Assembly (NCBI RefSeq): GCF_039534085.1
Contig: NZ_BAAAUT010000030.1
Coordinates: 1-64,000, forward strand
Source: Planomonospora_B alba
GTDB lineage: Bacteria > Actinomycetota > Actinomycetes > Streptosporangiales > Streptosporangiaceae
DNA: 64,000 nt
Reading direction: 5' to 3'
Below the pieces are notes generated by a model. It was not told the DNA's origin and did no database searches. It saw only the letters and a program-made list of their open reading frames with translations. The position numbers and the translations under genes are program-made. This document shows, one piece after another, positions 15,559-22,934 of this stretch. Numbering within the stretch: position 1 is the first letter of the stretch; every line of letters begins with the position of its first letter.

Positions 15559-16038
15559 ATGAACGAAAACGACTTCTCGGGCGTCAAGCAGCTCCGCCGC
15601 ACCAGGGACGGACGGATCGTCGCGGGCGTGGCCTCGGGCCTCGGCCGCTACATCGGGGTCGACCCGAACATCATCCGCGTGGTCCTCGCCATCAGCACCT
15701 TCTTCGGCGGGCTGGGCGTGGCGGCCTACGCGATCGGCTGGCTCCTGCTGCCGGACGAGGGCAAGGACACCTCGATCCTGCAGGACCTCGTGGACAAGAA
15801 CAAGGACAACCCGGTCTGGCAGGACGCCAGGGCCAAGGCCGAGCAGGGCTGGCACAAGGCGGAGCAGAGCTGGAACCGCACCGCCCATCGGGACGAGGCC
15901 CATCCGGCCCCGCCGAGCAGCTCCCAGTCCCCGTACCACCCGCAGTCGGCGTCGTATCCGACGCACCAGGACCCGGCTCCGCAGTACACCCCTCCCGCGC
16001 CTCCGCGCGGCGACGACGAGCCCCGGCCGCAGGCGTGA
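15559..16038 (+). CDS. PspC domain membrane protein
   Basis: 159 residues starting MNENDFSGVKQLRR. The PspC signature covers about residues 10-65 (RDGRIVAGVASGLGRYIGVDPNIIRVVLAI, then GGLGVAAYAIGWLLLPDE), including the hydrophobic segment that inserts in the membrane. The remaining 90 residues are polar and Pro-rich at the end. PspC proteins sense or answer envelope stress; in actinomycetes they often occur without PspA, as here. It diverges from the acyl-CoA dehydrogenase and converges one base away from the MFS gene. Confidence 0.85.
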   Translation: MNENDFSGVKQLRRTRDGRIVAGVASGLGRYIGVDPNIIRVVLAISTFFGGLGVAAYAIGWLLLPDEGKDTSILQDLVDKNKDNPVWQDARAKAEQGWHKAEQSWNRTAHRDEAHPAPPSSSQSPYHPQSASYPTHQDPAPQYTPPAPPRGDDEPRPQA

Positions 16039-16039
16039 G

Positions 16040-17335
16040 TCAGGAGGCCGCCTCGGTGCGCACCCTCCTGATGATCTCCTTGCGGGATTCGGACCAGAGC
16101 ATGGACAGCGCGGCGGCGGCGAACAGTCCCGCCGCGCCGGCCAGTGCGACCACCGACTCGGGCCCGAGCCCGTCGGCGGCGGCACCGCCGACGAGGATGC
16201 CGATGCCCTGGGCGGCCAGCAGGCCCGACTGGACGAGCCCGAAGGCCTGGCCCCGCTGCTCGGCGGGCACGCACCGCACGAAGGCGGCGTTGGCGGCCAG
16301 CTGGTAGGCGCCGCCGACACCGGAGACGAACCACAGCACCAGCACCACGGCGAGCGGCGGCCGCATCGCGCACAGGATCAGCGGTGCGCACGTCAGCATC
16401 GCCATCCAGCCCATGGCGCGCAGCCGTCCGGAGGGGCTGACGTACCGGCTGAACAGGAAGGCGCCGACGACCGTCCCGGTCGGGATGGAGCCCATCAGCA
16501 GCCCCGCCACGAACGAGATCCGCTCGGGATCGTCGGTCAGGGTGGCGGCGTAGGGGGTCGCGATGCCCTCCGGAAGCACGTAGAAGCCGCACAGCCAGGC
16601 GAAGAGCACCAGGGTCCGCAGCCGGCTGTCACCGAAGACCAGCCTGGCCCCGGCCCGGGTCATCGTCCACATCGAGGGGCGCCCCCCGCCGTTGTGCGCG
16701 GGAGCCGGGCGGCGCCGTACGCCCGCGACGAGGATGAGCGCCGAGGCCATGAAGGTGGCCGCGTCCAGGGCCAGCGCGCGGTACGGTCCCATCCCCATGA
16801 TCAGGGCGCCGCCGATGGCGAAGCCGAGCATCTGGGCGGCCTGGTTGGTCATGTTCTGCAGGGCCGAGCCCGCGACGTACCGGTCGCCCTCCAGGAGCTC
16901 GGGCAGGAGCGCGGCCCGGGCGGCGGAGAACGGCGCGCTGAGCAGCACCACGCAGAAGACCAGCACGCACAGGGCCGCGAACGGGGTGCCGGGGATCGCC
17001 ATGAGCGCGACCAGGAGCGCGCGGAGCACATCGCAGACGATCATGATGCGCCGCCGGGCGTGGCGGTCGGCGAGACCCGAGAGGAACGGCCCGCCGATGA
17101 TCGGCGGGAGGTAGGTCAGGGCGTAGACCGCGGCGGTGGCCAGGGGGGAGTCGGTCCGCTCGAAGACGAGGACGGACAGCGCGACCCGGGAGAGCTGGTC
17201 GCCGAGGAGGGAGAGCGCCTGGCCCGCCCAGAGCGCGCGGAACTCTCCGATGGCGAGGACCTCGCCGTAGGTGGCTTGACGTTCGGCTGGGCGACGGTGC
17301 CGACCGCCTGGCCGCCCGGGCTTGATGGCCGCCAT
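16040..17335 (-). CDS. MFS transporter (drug efflux / enterobactin-exporter-like, 12 segments)
   Basis: 431 residues from the ATG at 17335; the open frame extends upstream to 17551 without coding character, and an ATG at 17362 is also possible. It begins with FRALWAGQALSLLGDQLSRVAL, the EntS/MefA-type opening, and has the loop 2-3 motif GGPFLSGLADRHARRRIMI. About twelve hydrophobic segments alternate along the chain. It probably exports a small hydrophobic compound by proton antiport. No regulator lies beside it. The stop is one base from the convergent PspC gene, with no terminator between them. Confidence 0.85.
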   Translation of the reverse strand: MAAIKPGRPGGRHRRPAERQATYGEVLAIGEFRALWAGQALSLLGDQLSRVALSVLVFERTDSPLATAAVYALTYLPPIIGGPFLSGLADRHARRRIMIVCDVLRALLVALMAIPGTPFAALCVLVFCVVLLSAPFSAARAALLPELLEGDRYVAGSALQNMTNQAAQMLGFAIGGALIMGMGPYRALALDAATFMASALILVAGVRRRPAPAHNGGGRPSMWTMTRAGARLVFGDSRLRTLVLFAWLCGFYVLPEGIATPYAATLTDDPERISFVAGLLMGSIPTGTVVGAFLFSRYVSPSGRLRAMGWMAMLTCAPLILCAMRPPLAVVLVLWFVSGVGGAYQLAANAAFVRCVPAEQRGQAFGLVQSGLLAAQGIGILVGGAAADGLGPESVVALAGAAGLFAAAALSMLWSESRKEIIRRVRTEAAS

Positions 17336-17547
17336 GGGACTCCGGTGACCTTGCAGGCGCATCTGACTGTGAGTGTTTGCTATGTGACCTACAGTGCCGG
17401 TTGAGGGCTCGCTTCGCAACCCAAAGCGACCAAGCGTGTCAGAGAACCCCCGCAGGTCAGGAAATATCGGTGGTCGTCCGTACGGCCGGCCCCGGACGGC
17501 GCGGGCGCCGGGTCGTCCGGCGGTGACGACCGCCGGGGCGGGAGCGG

Positions 17548-17898
17548 TCACCAGCCGAGCTCGTGCAGCCTCTCGTCGCTGATGCCGAAATGGTGGGCGA
17601 TCTCGTGGACGACGGTGATCTGCACCTCCTCGACCACGTCGTCCTCGGTGTCGCAGATCGCGCAGATCGGGTGGCGGTAGATCTCGATCCGGTCGGGCAG
17701 CACCCCGGCGTACCAGCCGTCGCGCTCGGTGAGCGGGATGCCCGTGTAGAGGCCCAGCAGGTCGGGCTCCGGGGGGTCGTCCACGACCACCACGACCACG
17801 TTGTCCATGACCTTCGTCAGCTCAGGGGGGATCGTGTCCAGAGCCTCGGCCACCAGCTCCTCGAACTTCTCCCGCGAGACTTCGATCACAGTCGCCAT
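17548..17898 (-). CDS. Small zincin-type metallopeptidase family protein (DUF1025-like)
   Basis: 116 residues. The zinc motif HEIAHHFGISDERL sits at residues 98-111, giving two His, the catalytic Glu and a downstream Asp, as in minimal zincins. The first 60 residues form the conserved KFEELVAEALDTIPPEL start, then VVVVVVDDPP and the strand LLGLYTGIPLTER. Proteins of this size are widespread in actinobacteria as a metallopeptidase family without a proven substrate. Two Cys (ICAICDTED) precede the motif. It is single and diverges from the phosphoesterase gene at 17958. Confidence 0.85.
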   Translation of the reverse strand: MATVIEVSREKFEELVAEALDTIPPELTKVMDNVVVVVVDDPPEPDLLGLYTGIPLTERDGWYAGVLPDRIEIYRHPICAICDTEDDVVEEVQITVVHEIAHHFGISDERLHELGW

Positions 17899-17957
17899 TC
17901 TGCCCGGCTTTTCCGGGTAACCGACCTGTCGGGGACATCGGGTAGACAGGAAGACGC

Positions 17958-19469
17958 ATGGATTTCACGCGTTGGACCCAGGCCATCCGCAACGCCGTGA
18001 AGGGACGGACGATGCGGCGGCTCGCGCGCGCGGTCGCGGGCTCGGTCGTCGCCGCCGTCGGGGTGTGGCTCGGCATGGCCCTCGGCGGACCCGTGTCGGC
18101 CGCCGTGGGCCCCGTCGACGTGGGGATGTCCGCCGAGCTCGCCTGGACAGGGGAGACCGTCGTCGACGCCCACCCGCTGGGCACCCTGCTGTTCGACACC
18201 CACGACGCCCCGATACGGCTCCGCGTCACCCTGGAGAACATCGACTCCGAGCAGGCCCAGGCCATGCTGGAGGACCCCCGCCTGGCCGAGCGGCTGCCCG
18301 CGCTGCTGGAGCGGGAGCTGAGGGAGGGGGTCAGCGCGCTGGCCCTGCGCGCCATCGCCTGCGGTCTCGCCGGGGCGCTGATCTTCTCCCTGATCGTCTT
18401 CCGCGGCTGGCGGGCGGCGCTGGCGGGCCTGCTGGCCGGCATGGTCATGATCGCGGGCATCGGTACGGCCGCCGCCACGACCTTCCGGCCGAACGCCGTG
18501 GTCGAGCCGGAGTACACCGGCCTGCTCGCCGGGGCGCCGTCGCTGGTCGGCGACGCCGAGGCCATCGTGACCCGGTTCGAGTCCTACCGCGACCAGCTCG
18601 CCAAGCTGGTCAACAACGTCTCCCAGCTCTACGACGCGGTCTCGTCCCTGCCGGTCTACGACGCCGACCCCACCTCGATCCGGATCCTGCACGTCTCCGA
18701 CATCCACCTCAACCCCATCGCGTGGAACCTCATCCGCTCGATCACCCAGCAGTTCAAGATCGAGGCCGTCGTCGACACGGGCGACATCACCGACCACGGC
18801 ACCGGCCCGGAGGACAAGTTCGTCGAGGAGATCGGCAAGCTCGGCGTGCCGTACGTCTTCGTCCGCGGCAACCACGACTCCAAGGCCACGCAGCGGGCCG
18901 TGGCGAAGCAGAAGAACGCGGTCGTCCTCGACGACTCCGTCGAGGAGGTGGCGGGCCTGCGCGTCTACGGGCTGGGCGACCCCCGGTTCACCCCCGACAA
19001 ATCCGTGCCGGTCGACTCCGACCTCGACTCCCTCGCCGCCCTCGGCCGCGCCCACGCCTCGCGCATGACGCAGGCCCTCGGCCCCGTCGACCTCGTGGCG
19101 GTGCACGACCCGACCATCGCCAAGGGTTTCTCCGGCTCGGTCCCCATGGTCCTGACGGGCCACTCCCACGCGCGCTCCACGGAGCTGCTGCCCTCGGGCA
19201 CCCGGGTGCTCGTCCAGGGCTCCACCGGGGGAGCCGGGCTGCGGGCCCTGGAGCACGACGAGCCGACCCCCGTCACGGCCTCGGTCCTGTACTTCGACCG
19301 CGAGACGCGCCGCCTGCGGGCCTGGGACGACATCACCCTCGGCGGACTGGGGGAGCAGTCGGTCCAGATCCAGCGTCACGTCGAGAACGACCCGGGGCGT
19401 ACAATTTCACCGGAGCCGACGGTCGTCCCGTCCCCGACGGGAACGGTCACCGGCACCGCGACGCCTTGA
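17958..19469 (+). CDS. Membrane-anchored metallophosphoesterase
   Basis: 503 residues. The N-terminal half has two hydrophobic segments (about residues 24-46 and 132-165) around an exported region. The C-terminal half is a calcineurin-like phosphoesterase with all metal motifs: HVSDIHLN (about residue 243), VVDTGDITDHG, VRGNHDSK, VHDPT and LTGHSHARS. The enzyme should hold two metal ions and hydrolyse a phosphodiester or phosphomonoester outside or at the membrane; the natural substrate is unknown. The C-terminal 30 residues are Thr/Pro-rich. A tRNA cluster begins 93 bases downstream. Confidence 0.88.
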   Translation: MDFTRWTQAIRNAVKGRTMRRLARAVAGSVVAAVGVWLGMALGGPVSAAVGPVDVGMSAELAWTGETVVDAHPLGTLLFDTHDAPIRLRVTLENIDSEQAQAMLEDPRLAERLPALLERELREGVSALALRAIACGLAGALIFSLIVFRGWRAALAGLLAGMVMIAGIGTAAATTFRPNAVVEPEYTGLLAGAPSLVGDAEAIVTRFESYRDQLAKLVNNVSQLYDAVSSLPVYDADPTSIRILHVSDIHLNPIAWNLIRSITQQFKIEAVVDTGDITDHGTGPEDKFVEEIGKLGVPYVFVRGNHDSKATQRAVAKQKNAVVLDDSVEEVAGLRVYGLGDPRFTPDKSVPVDSDLDSLAALGRAHASRMTQALGPVDLVAVHDPTIAKGFSGSVPMVLTGHSHARSTELLPSGTRVLVQGSTGGAGLRALEHDEPTPVTASVLYFDRETRRLRAWDDITLGGLGEQSVQIQRHVENDPGRTISPEPTVVPSPTGTVTGTATP

Positions 19470-19562
19470 GCCGGAACGCCGCTTTGGCATCGGGGGCAAA
19501 CGTCCCCTATGCTTCAGAGGTCTCCAGCGGAAGACGGCGACGGAACGGGACGGAAGTCCTGA

Positions 19563-19635
19563 GCCCCCATCGTCTAGTGGCCTAGGACACCGCCCTTTCA
19601 AGGCGGCGACACGGGTTCGAATCCCGTTGGGGGCA
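19563..19635 (+). tRNA. tRNA-Glu (anticodon TTC)
   Basis: Acceptor GCCCCCA / TGGGGGC, anticodon stem CCGCC/GGCGG with loop CTTTCAA, T arm ACGGG-TTCGAAT-CCCGT, discriminator A, no encoded CCA. First gene of a three-tRNA cluster. Confidence 0.95.
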
Positions 19636-19742
19636 CGGCCGAGCAAAAGCTCGCCAGGGAAACGGCAGGTCGAAGACCTCCGAAGAGCTGGTAAGCTAAG
19701 CGAGGCAGAAAGAACGGAAACGAAAGTTCCCGGTCAAAGCAA

Positions 19743-19817
19743 GGTCCTGTAGAGCAGTTTGGAGTGCTCGCCACCCTGTCAAGGTGGAGGTCGCGGGTTC
19801 AAGTCCCGTCAGGACCG
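19743..19817 (+). tRNA. tRNA-Asp (anticodon GTC)
   Basis: Acceptor GGTCCTG / CAGGACC, anticodon stem CCACC/GGTGG with loop CTGTCAA, T arm GCGGG-TTCAAGT-CCCGT (first pair G-T), discriminator G. It follows tRNA-Glu by 107 bases. Confidence 0.93.
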
Positions 19818-19842
19818 CTCAGGTGGGTTTCCGATCCACCGG

Positions 19843-19916
19843 GGTCAGGTAGCTCAGTTGGTACGAGCGTCCGCCTGAAAAGCGGAAGGTCGGCAGTTCG
19901 ACCCTGCCCCTGACCA
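19843..19916 (+). tRNA. tRNA-Phe (anticodon GAA)
   Basis: Acceptor GGTCAGG / CCTGACC, anticodon stem TCCGC/GCGGA with loop CTGAAAA, T arm GGCAG-TTCGACC-CTGCC, discriminator A. Last tRNA of the cluster, 25 bases after tRNA-Asp, with an integrase relic just downstream. Confidence 0.95.
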
Positions 19917-19935
19917 CAGCCTCTCAGCAGCGAAG

Positions 19936-19968
19936 AAGCCTCGAACGATCACCGTTCGGGGCTTTTTT
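19936..19968 (+). terminator. Rho-independent terminator of the tRNA cluster
   Basis: The stem GCCTCGAACG / CGTTCGGGGC closes a 5-base loop and is followed by six T residues, the clearest intrinsic terminator in the window. It lies 20 bases after tRNA-Phe. Confidence 0.85.
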
Positions 19969-20055
19969 GATCTTCGATGACGGCAACGGCTCCTGATCTC
20001 CCATCGAGACGGCCCTCTGGCATGGGGAACCGTATGCCTCTGAGGCCGGCGGCAT

Positions 20056-20222
20056 ACGGATCGCCCCCCGCCTCCGCCGTAGGTCGTCAGGCTCCATCGG
20101 CGCCTCACGCCGGGACGGGAAGACGCGGCCATGCTCGTCCCAGTCGTCCCACCGGTCGGAGCGCTCGGCGGACTGTCGCCTGCGGTGCTCCCGGAGCGCC
20201 TCCACGCAGATGCCGCAGCAGG
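20056..20222 (-). pseudogene. Relic of a tyrosine integrase beside the tRNA cluster
   Basis: On the minus strand the frame reads VEALREHRRRQSAERSD, then DEHGRVFPSRREAPMEPDDL. This is the segment between the first catalytic Arg and box II of actinomycete phage/AICE integrases (usual form: LREH...R..ERL...W.EHGLVFPSR.GTPMEP.N). The first Arg, box II and the Tyr region are absent, and the ends run into unrelated sequence. The relic lies between tRNA-Phe and an unrelated membrane-protein gene, so an element once used one of these tRNAs. The assignment rests on motif recognition only. Confidence 0.6.
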
Positions 20223-20226
20223 GCTT

Positions 20227-21210
20227 CTACGGCGAGGTCGGAGCGAAGGATGAGACGACAAGCCAGATGGCCCCCGCCACGATGACGACCGCTAGGGCGA
20301 TCTCTCTCGGCCGTCCGGGAGGCGCGGTCCGCGACCGGTCGCTGACGTCGGCGGGTGAGACGGCTCTCCGCTGCGCTCTCCCGGCCAGCAGGATCAGAAC
20401 GGCCGCGAGCAGCAGATGCCATCTGATCAGACCGGCGGGATTCACGCGGAAGTCGATGCCGCAGAGACTGACATACGCCACGACGTCGAGCAGCGCGAAC
20501 AGAAGAAGGACCGCGGCGAACGCGGCGCCGACCAACCGCCCCCGTCGGTCGGAGACGGTTCCCTTCGCGGTCGCGGCCAGGGCCACGAGCACGATCGGCA
20601 GGCCGAGCGCCTCGGCGTCACGGGACCACCGTACGAGGGGGCCCCAGAACGACTCGATGTAGTTGCCGACGGACAGGAAGGACTCGGTCGAGGCCGGGAG
20701 GCGGCTGGTCAAGGGCGTCCATGCCGCCGCGCCGGCGGCGGCCGTCCATGGGAGGATCCGGTGCCGTCTCCGGGGCAGCGGCGACCTGGACGCCAGAAGC
20801 AGTGCCGCCATGGCCGCCGGGTAGCAGATGACCAGAGTCCAGAGCGGGGCGGCGGGCGGGAACGGCTCGGCGCAGGGGTCGTCACCCGGCAGGAGAGCCG
20901 TGGTGAACAGTCCAATCGAGAGGACGGCGCCGGGCGCGGAGACGGCCATGAGCGTGCCCCGGCGCGGTCCGTGCAGCAGGAGGCCGGCCAGAACGGCCGG
21001 AAGCAGCAGGCCGGACCAGAACGACAACGCCCATGCCGTACTCGCCGGAACACCGGGGTCGGCGCCCGTTCCGTGGCAGAGCACGTGGACGTCCTGCCCG
21101 CCGACTCCGAAAGCCGTCAGGATCAGCGGCCCCGACGCGAGGACGACCGCACCGAGATGGAGCGCCGCCGACACCGGGAACCGGGTCCTCGTTCCTGGTG
21201 CCTGCGCCAT
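20227..21210 (-). CDS. Hypothetical polytopic membrane protein
   Basis: 327 residues from the ATG at 21210 (MAQAPGTRTRF); the frame is open further upstream but without coding character there. About eight hydrophobic segments can be counted (for example LHLGAVVLASGPLILTAFGV, then LSFWSGLLLPAVLAGLLL, and a last ALAVVIVAGAIWLVVSSF). No transporter or enzyme motif is recognised. Its stop touches the integrase relic. It is monocistronic, with 238 bases free of genes upstream. Confidence 0.7.
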   Translation of the reverse strand: MAQAPGTRTRFPVSAALHLGAVVLASGPLILTAFGVGGQDVHVLCHGTGADPGVPASTAWALSFWSGLLLPAVLAGLLLHGPRRGTLMAVSAPGAVLSIGLFTTALLPGDDPCAEPFPPAAPLWTLVICYPAAMAALLLASRSPLPRRRHRILPWTAAAGAAAWTPLTSRLPASTESFLSVGNYIESFWGPLVRWSRDAEALGLPIVLVALAATAKGTVSDRRGRLVGAAFAAVLLLFALLDVVAYVSLCGIDFRVNPAGLIRWHLLLAAVLILLAGRAQRRAVSPADVSDRSRTAPPGRPREIALAVVIVAGAIWLVVSSFAPTSP

Positions 21211-21448
21211 GGCGCTCTTCCCGCCCTCTCGAAAAAGATCAACTCGGGTGAGGGTAGCGGAGGACGGCCTCCGATCACTGGAAGGCCGTGACGGCAGCCC
21301 TGACGGCGACCTCCCCGCACGCGGACACATCTCGGCTGCCGCCCACCGTCTTCCGGCCACGGTGCCCGGTGCCCGCCAGGGGATGGCTCCGCTTGGAAAG
21401 CGGAAGGGCCGGCGGGCTTCCCGCAGGCCCGCCCGTGCGCGCGGCGCG

Positions 21449-22354
21449 TCAACCGGACCGTCGCGCCCGTTCGGCGAGCTCGGCGAACTCCTCCCCGGTC
21501 GTGGCGAACTCCACGGTGCCGCGCTCCGGGTCGGTGACCACGAAATGGAGCCAGGGGCCCGGAGCCGGGTGGAGGGCGGCCCTGAGCGCGGCCTCGCCGG
21601 GGTTGGAGACGGGCCCCGGAGGCAGGCCGCGGTGGCGGTAGGTGTTGTACGGCGAGCGCAGCTTCAGGTCCCCGACCGTGACGCCGCCGCGGTACCTGCC
21701 GAGGCCGTAGAGGACCGTGCTGTCGAGCTGCAGCCGCATGCCGCGGGCCAGGCGGTTGTGGATGACGCGGGCCACCTTCGGCATGTCGGCCTGGGTGGGC
21801 GACTCGGCCTGGACGAGGCTGGCGATGATGACGACGTCCCGGGGAGCGCGCCGGGAGGCCAGACCGAGCCCGTCCGCCGTCTCGCGGAACCGGGCCACCA
21901 TCCCGGCCAGGATCTCGGTGGGGGTGGCGGAGACGGGGAACCTGTACGTGCCGGGGTGGGCGAAGCCCTCCAGCCCGCCCTCGGCGTACGGAGGCAGGCC
22001 CAGGGCCCGGCCGTCCTCGGCGGCCCGCGCGAACGACTCCGCGGGCTCGCCGGTCGCGCGGGAGAGGTCGTCGAACAGGCGGGCGACCCGCTGTCCCTCC
22101 TCGACGGTCACCTCGTGCGTCCGCTCCGGCCCGGGACGCGCGGCCACGGGAGCTTCCGGCCTGTCCGCCTCGGGGGAGAGAGTCCTGACGGCGACCGTGC
22201 CGCCCGCGGCCAGGGCGACGACGGCGGCCGCGGCCGCCAGGACGGCGCCCCTCCGGCGGGCGGGACGGTGCGGGAGGAAGCGGGCCGGGGGCGGCGGCAC
22301 CTGCTCGTCCGCCATCTCGGCGAGGGTCTCGCGCAGCAGGTTCTCGACGTTCAA
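21449..22354 (-). CDS. MltG/YceG-like endolytic transglycosylase coupled to an ECF sigma factor gene
   Basis: 301 residues: a short cytoplasmic N-terminus (MNVENLLRETLAEMADEQVP), one membrane segment (about residues 37-57), a LysM-like subdomain (EVTVEEGQRVARLFDDL, about residues 81-97) and the MltG catalytic domain. That domain has the catalytic Glu in ASLVQAES (residue 184), IHNRLARGM, LQLDSTVLYGLG and SPYNTYRHRGLPPGPVSNPG. MltG cuts nascent glycan strands at the outer face of the membrane. The ATG overlaps the sigma gene stop by four bases. The short N-terminus occupies the place where SigE-family partner proteins carry their cytosolic sigma-facing segment, so a regulatory role is possible. 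The usual mltG gene sits beside aroE, so this is probably a paralogue. Confidence 0.85.
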   Translation of the reverse strand: MNVENLLRETLAEMADEQVPPPPARFLPHRPARRRGAVLAAAAAVVALAAGGTVAVRTLSPEADRPEAPVAARPGPERTHEVTVEEGQRVARLFDDLSRATGEPAESFARAAEDGRALGLPPYAEGGLEGFAHPGTYRFPVSATPTEILAGMVARFRETADGLGLASRRAPRDVVIIASLVQAESPTQADMPKVARVIHNRLARGMRLQLDSTVLYGLGRYRGGVTVGDLKLRSPYNTYRHRGLPPGPVSNPGEAALRAALHPAPGPWLHFVVTDPERGTVEFATTGEEFAELAERARRSG

Positions 22355-22863
22355 CGGAACTCCCTCACGGCGCTCAGTTCGGGGGCGGACTTCTTCAGCC
22401 GCTCCAGCGACCGGTAGATCTGGCTGCGGACCGAACCCACCCGCACGCCCAGCAGGTGAGCGATCTCGGTCTCCGACCTGTCCTCGAAGTAGCGCAGGAC
22501 GAGCATGGTCCGCTGCCGGGGCGTCAGCCGGGACAGCGCCGCCCGCATCGTCAGGCGCAGGTCCGCCGCCTCGGCGTGCCCGTCACCGGCCCGGTCGATC
22601 CGCTCGTCCGTGCTCACCTCCACGACCCGCGACCGGCGGCGCCACCGGCTCACCTGCTCGTGGTACATGGTGCGGCGCACGTACCCCTCGATGGCCTCGG
22701 GGTCGCGCAGGGCGCGCCAGCGCGCGGCCGTCTTCGCCAGGGCCGACTGGACGAGGTCCTCGGCGGCGTGCCGGTCGCCGGTCAACAGGTACGCCGTGCG
22801 GAACAGCGCGCCTGACCTGTCGACGACGAACTGCCGCAGAGCCGCCTCGAAGCCTGGATCCAC
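22351..22863 (-). CDS. RNA polymerase sigma factor, SigE-type ECF
   Basis: 170 residues. Region 2 is clear (ALFRTAYLLTGDRHAAEDLVQSALAKTAARWRAL at about residues 19-52, then YVRRTMYHEQVSRWRRR), and region 4 carries the helix-turn-helix (RLTPRQRTMLVLRYFEDRSETEIAHLLGVRVGSVRSQIYRSLERLK). It has the length and sequence of the SigE family frequent in Streptomyces and Streptosporangium. It is translationally coupled (ATGA) to the downstream MltG-like gene, so product and possible controller are made together. No zinc-binding anti-sigma factor is next to it. Confidence 0.93.
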   Translation of the reverse strand: MDPGFEAALRQFVVDRSGALFRTAYLLTGDRHAAEDLVQSALAKTAARWRALRDPEAIEGYVRRTMYHEQVSRWRRRSRVVEVSTDERIDRAGDGHAEAADLRLTMRAALSRLTPRQRTMLVLRYFEDRSETEIAHLLGVRVGSVRSQIYRSLERLKKSAPELSAVREFR

Positions 22864-22934
22864 CCCGTCCTCCTTCTGCTGTCACCCACCAAGGACGAGC
22901 GGGCGCCACGGAACTATGCCGGGCCGCGGAGATG

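Noticed and set aside
13401..15602. Open frame of about 733 codons on the minus strand
   Set aside because: Shadow of the acyl-CoA dehydrogenase and exonuclease genes; Arg/Pro/Gly-rich with no domain, produced by high GC at third positions.
19636..19742. Additional tRNA or small RNA between tRNA-Glu and tRNA-Asp
   Set aside because: No cloverleaf or stable hairpin can be drawn; it is processed spacer.
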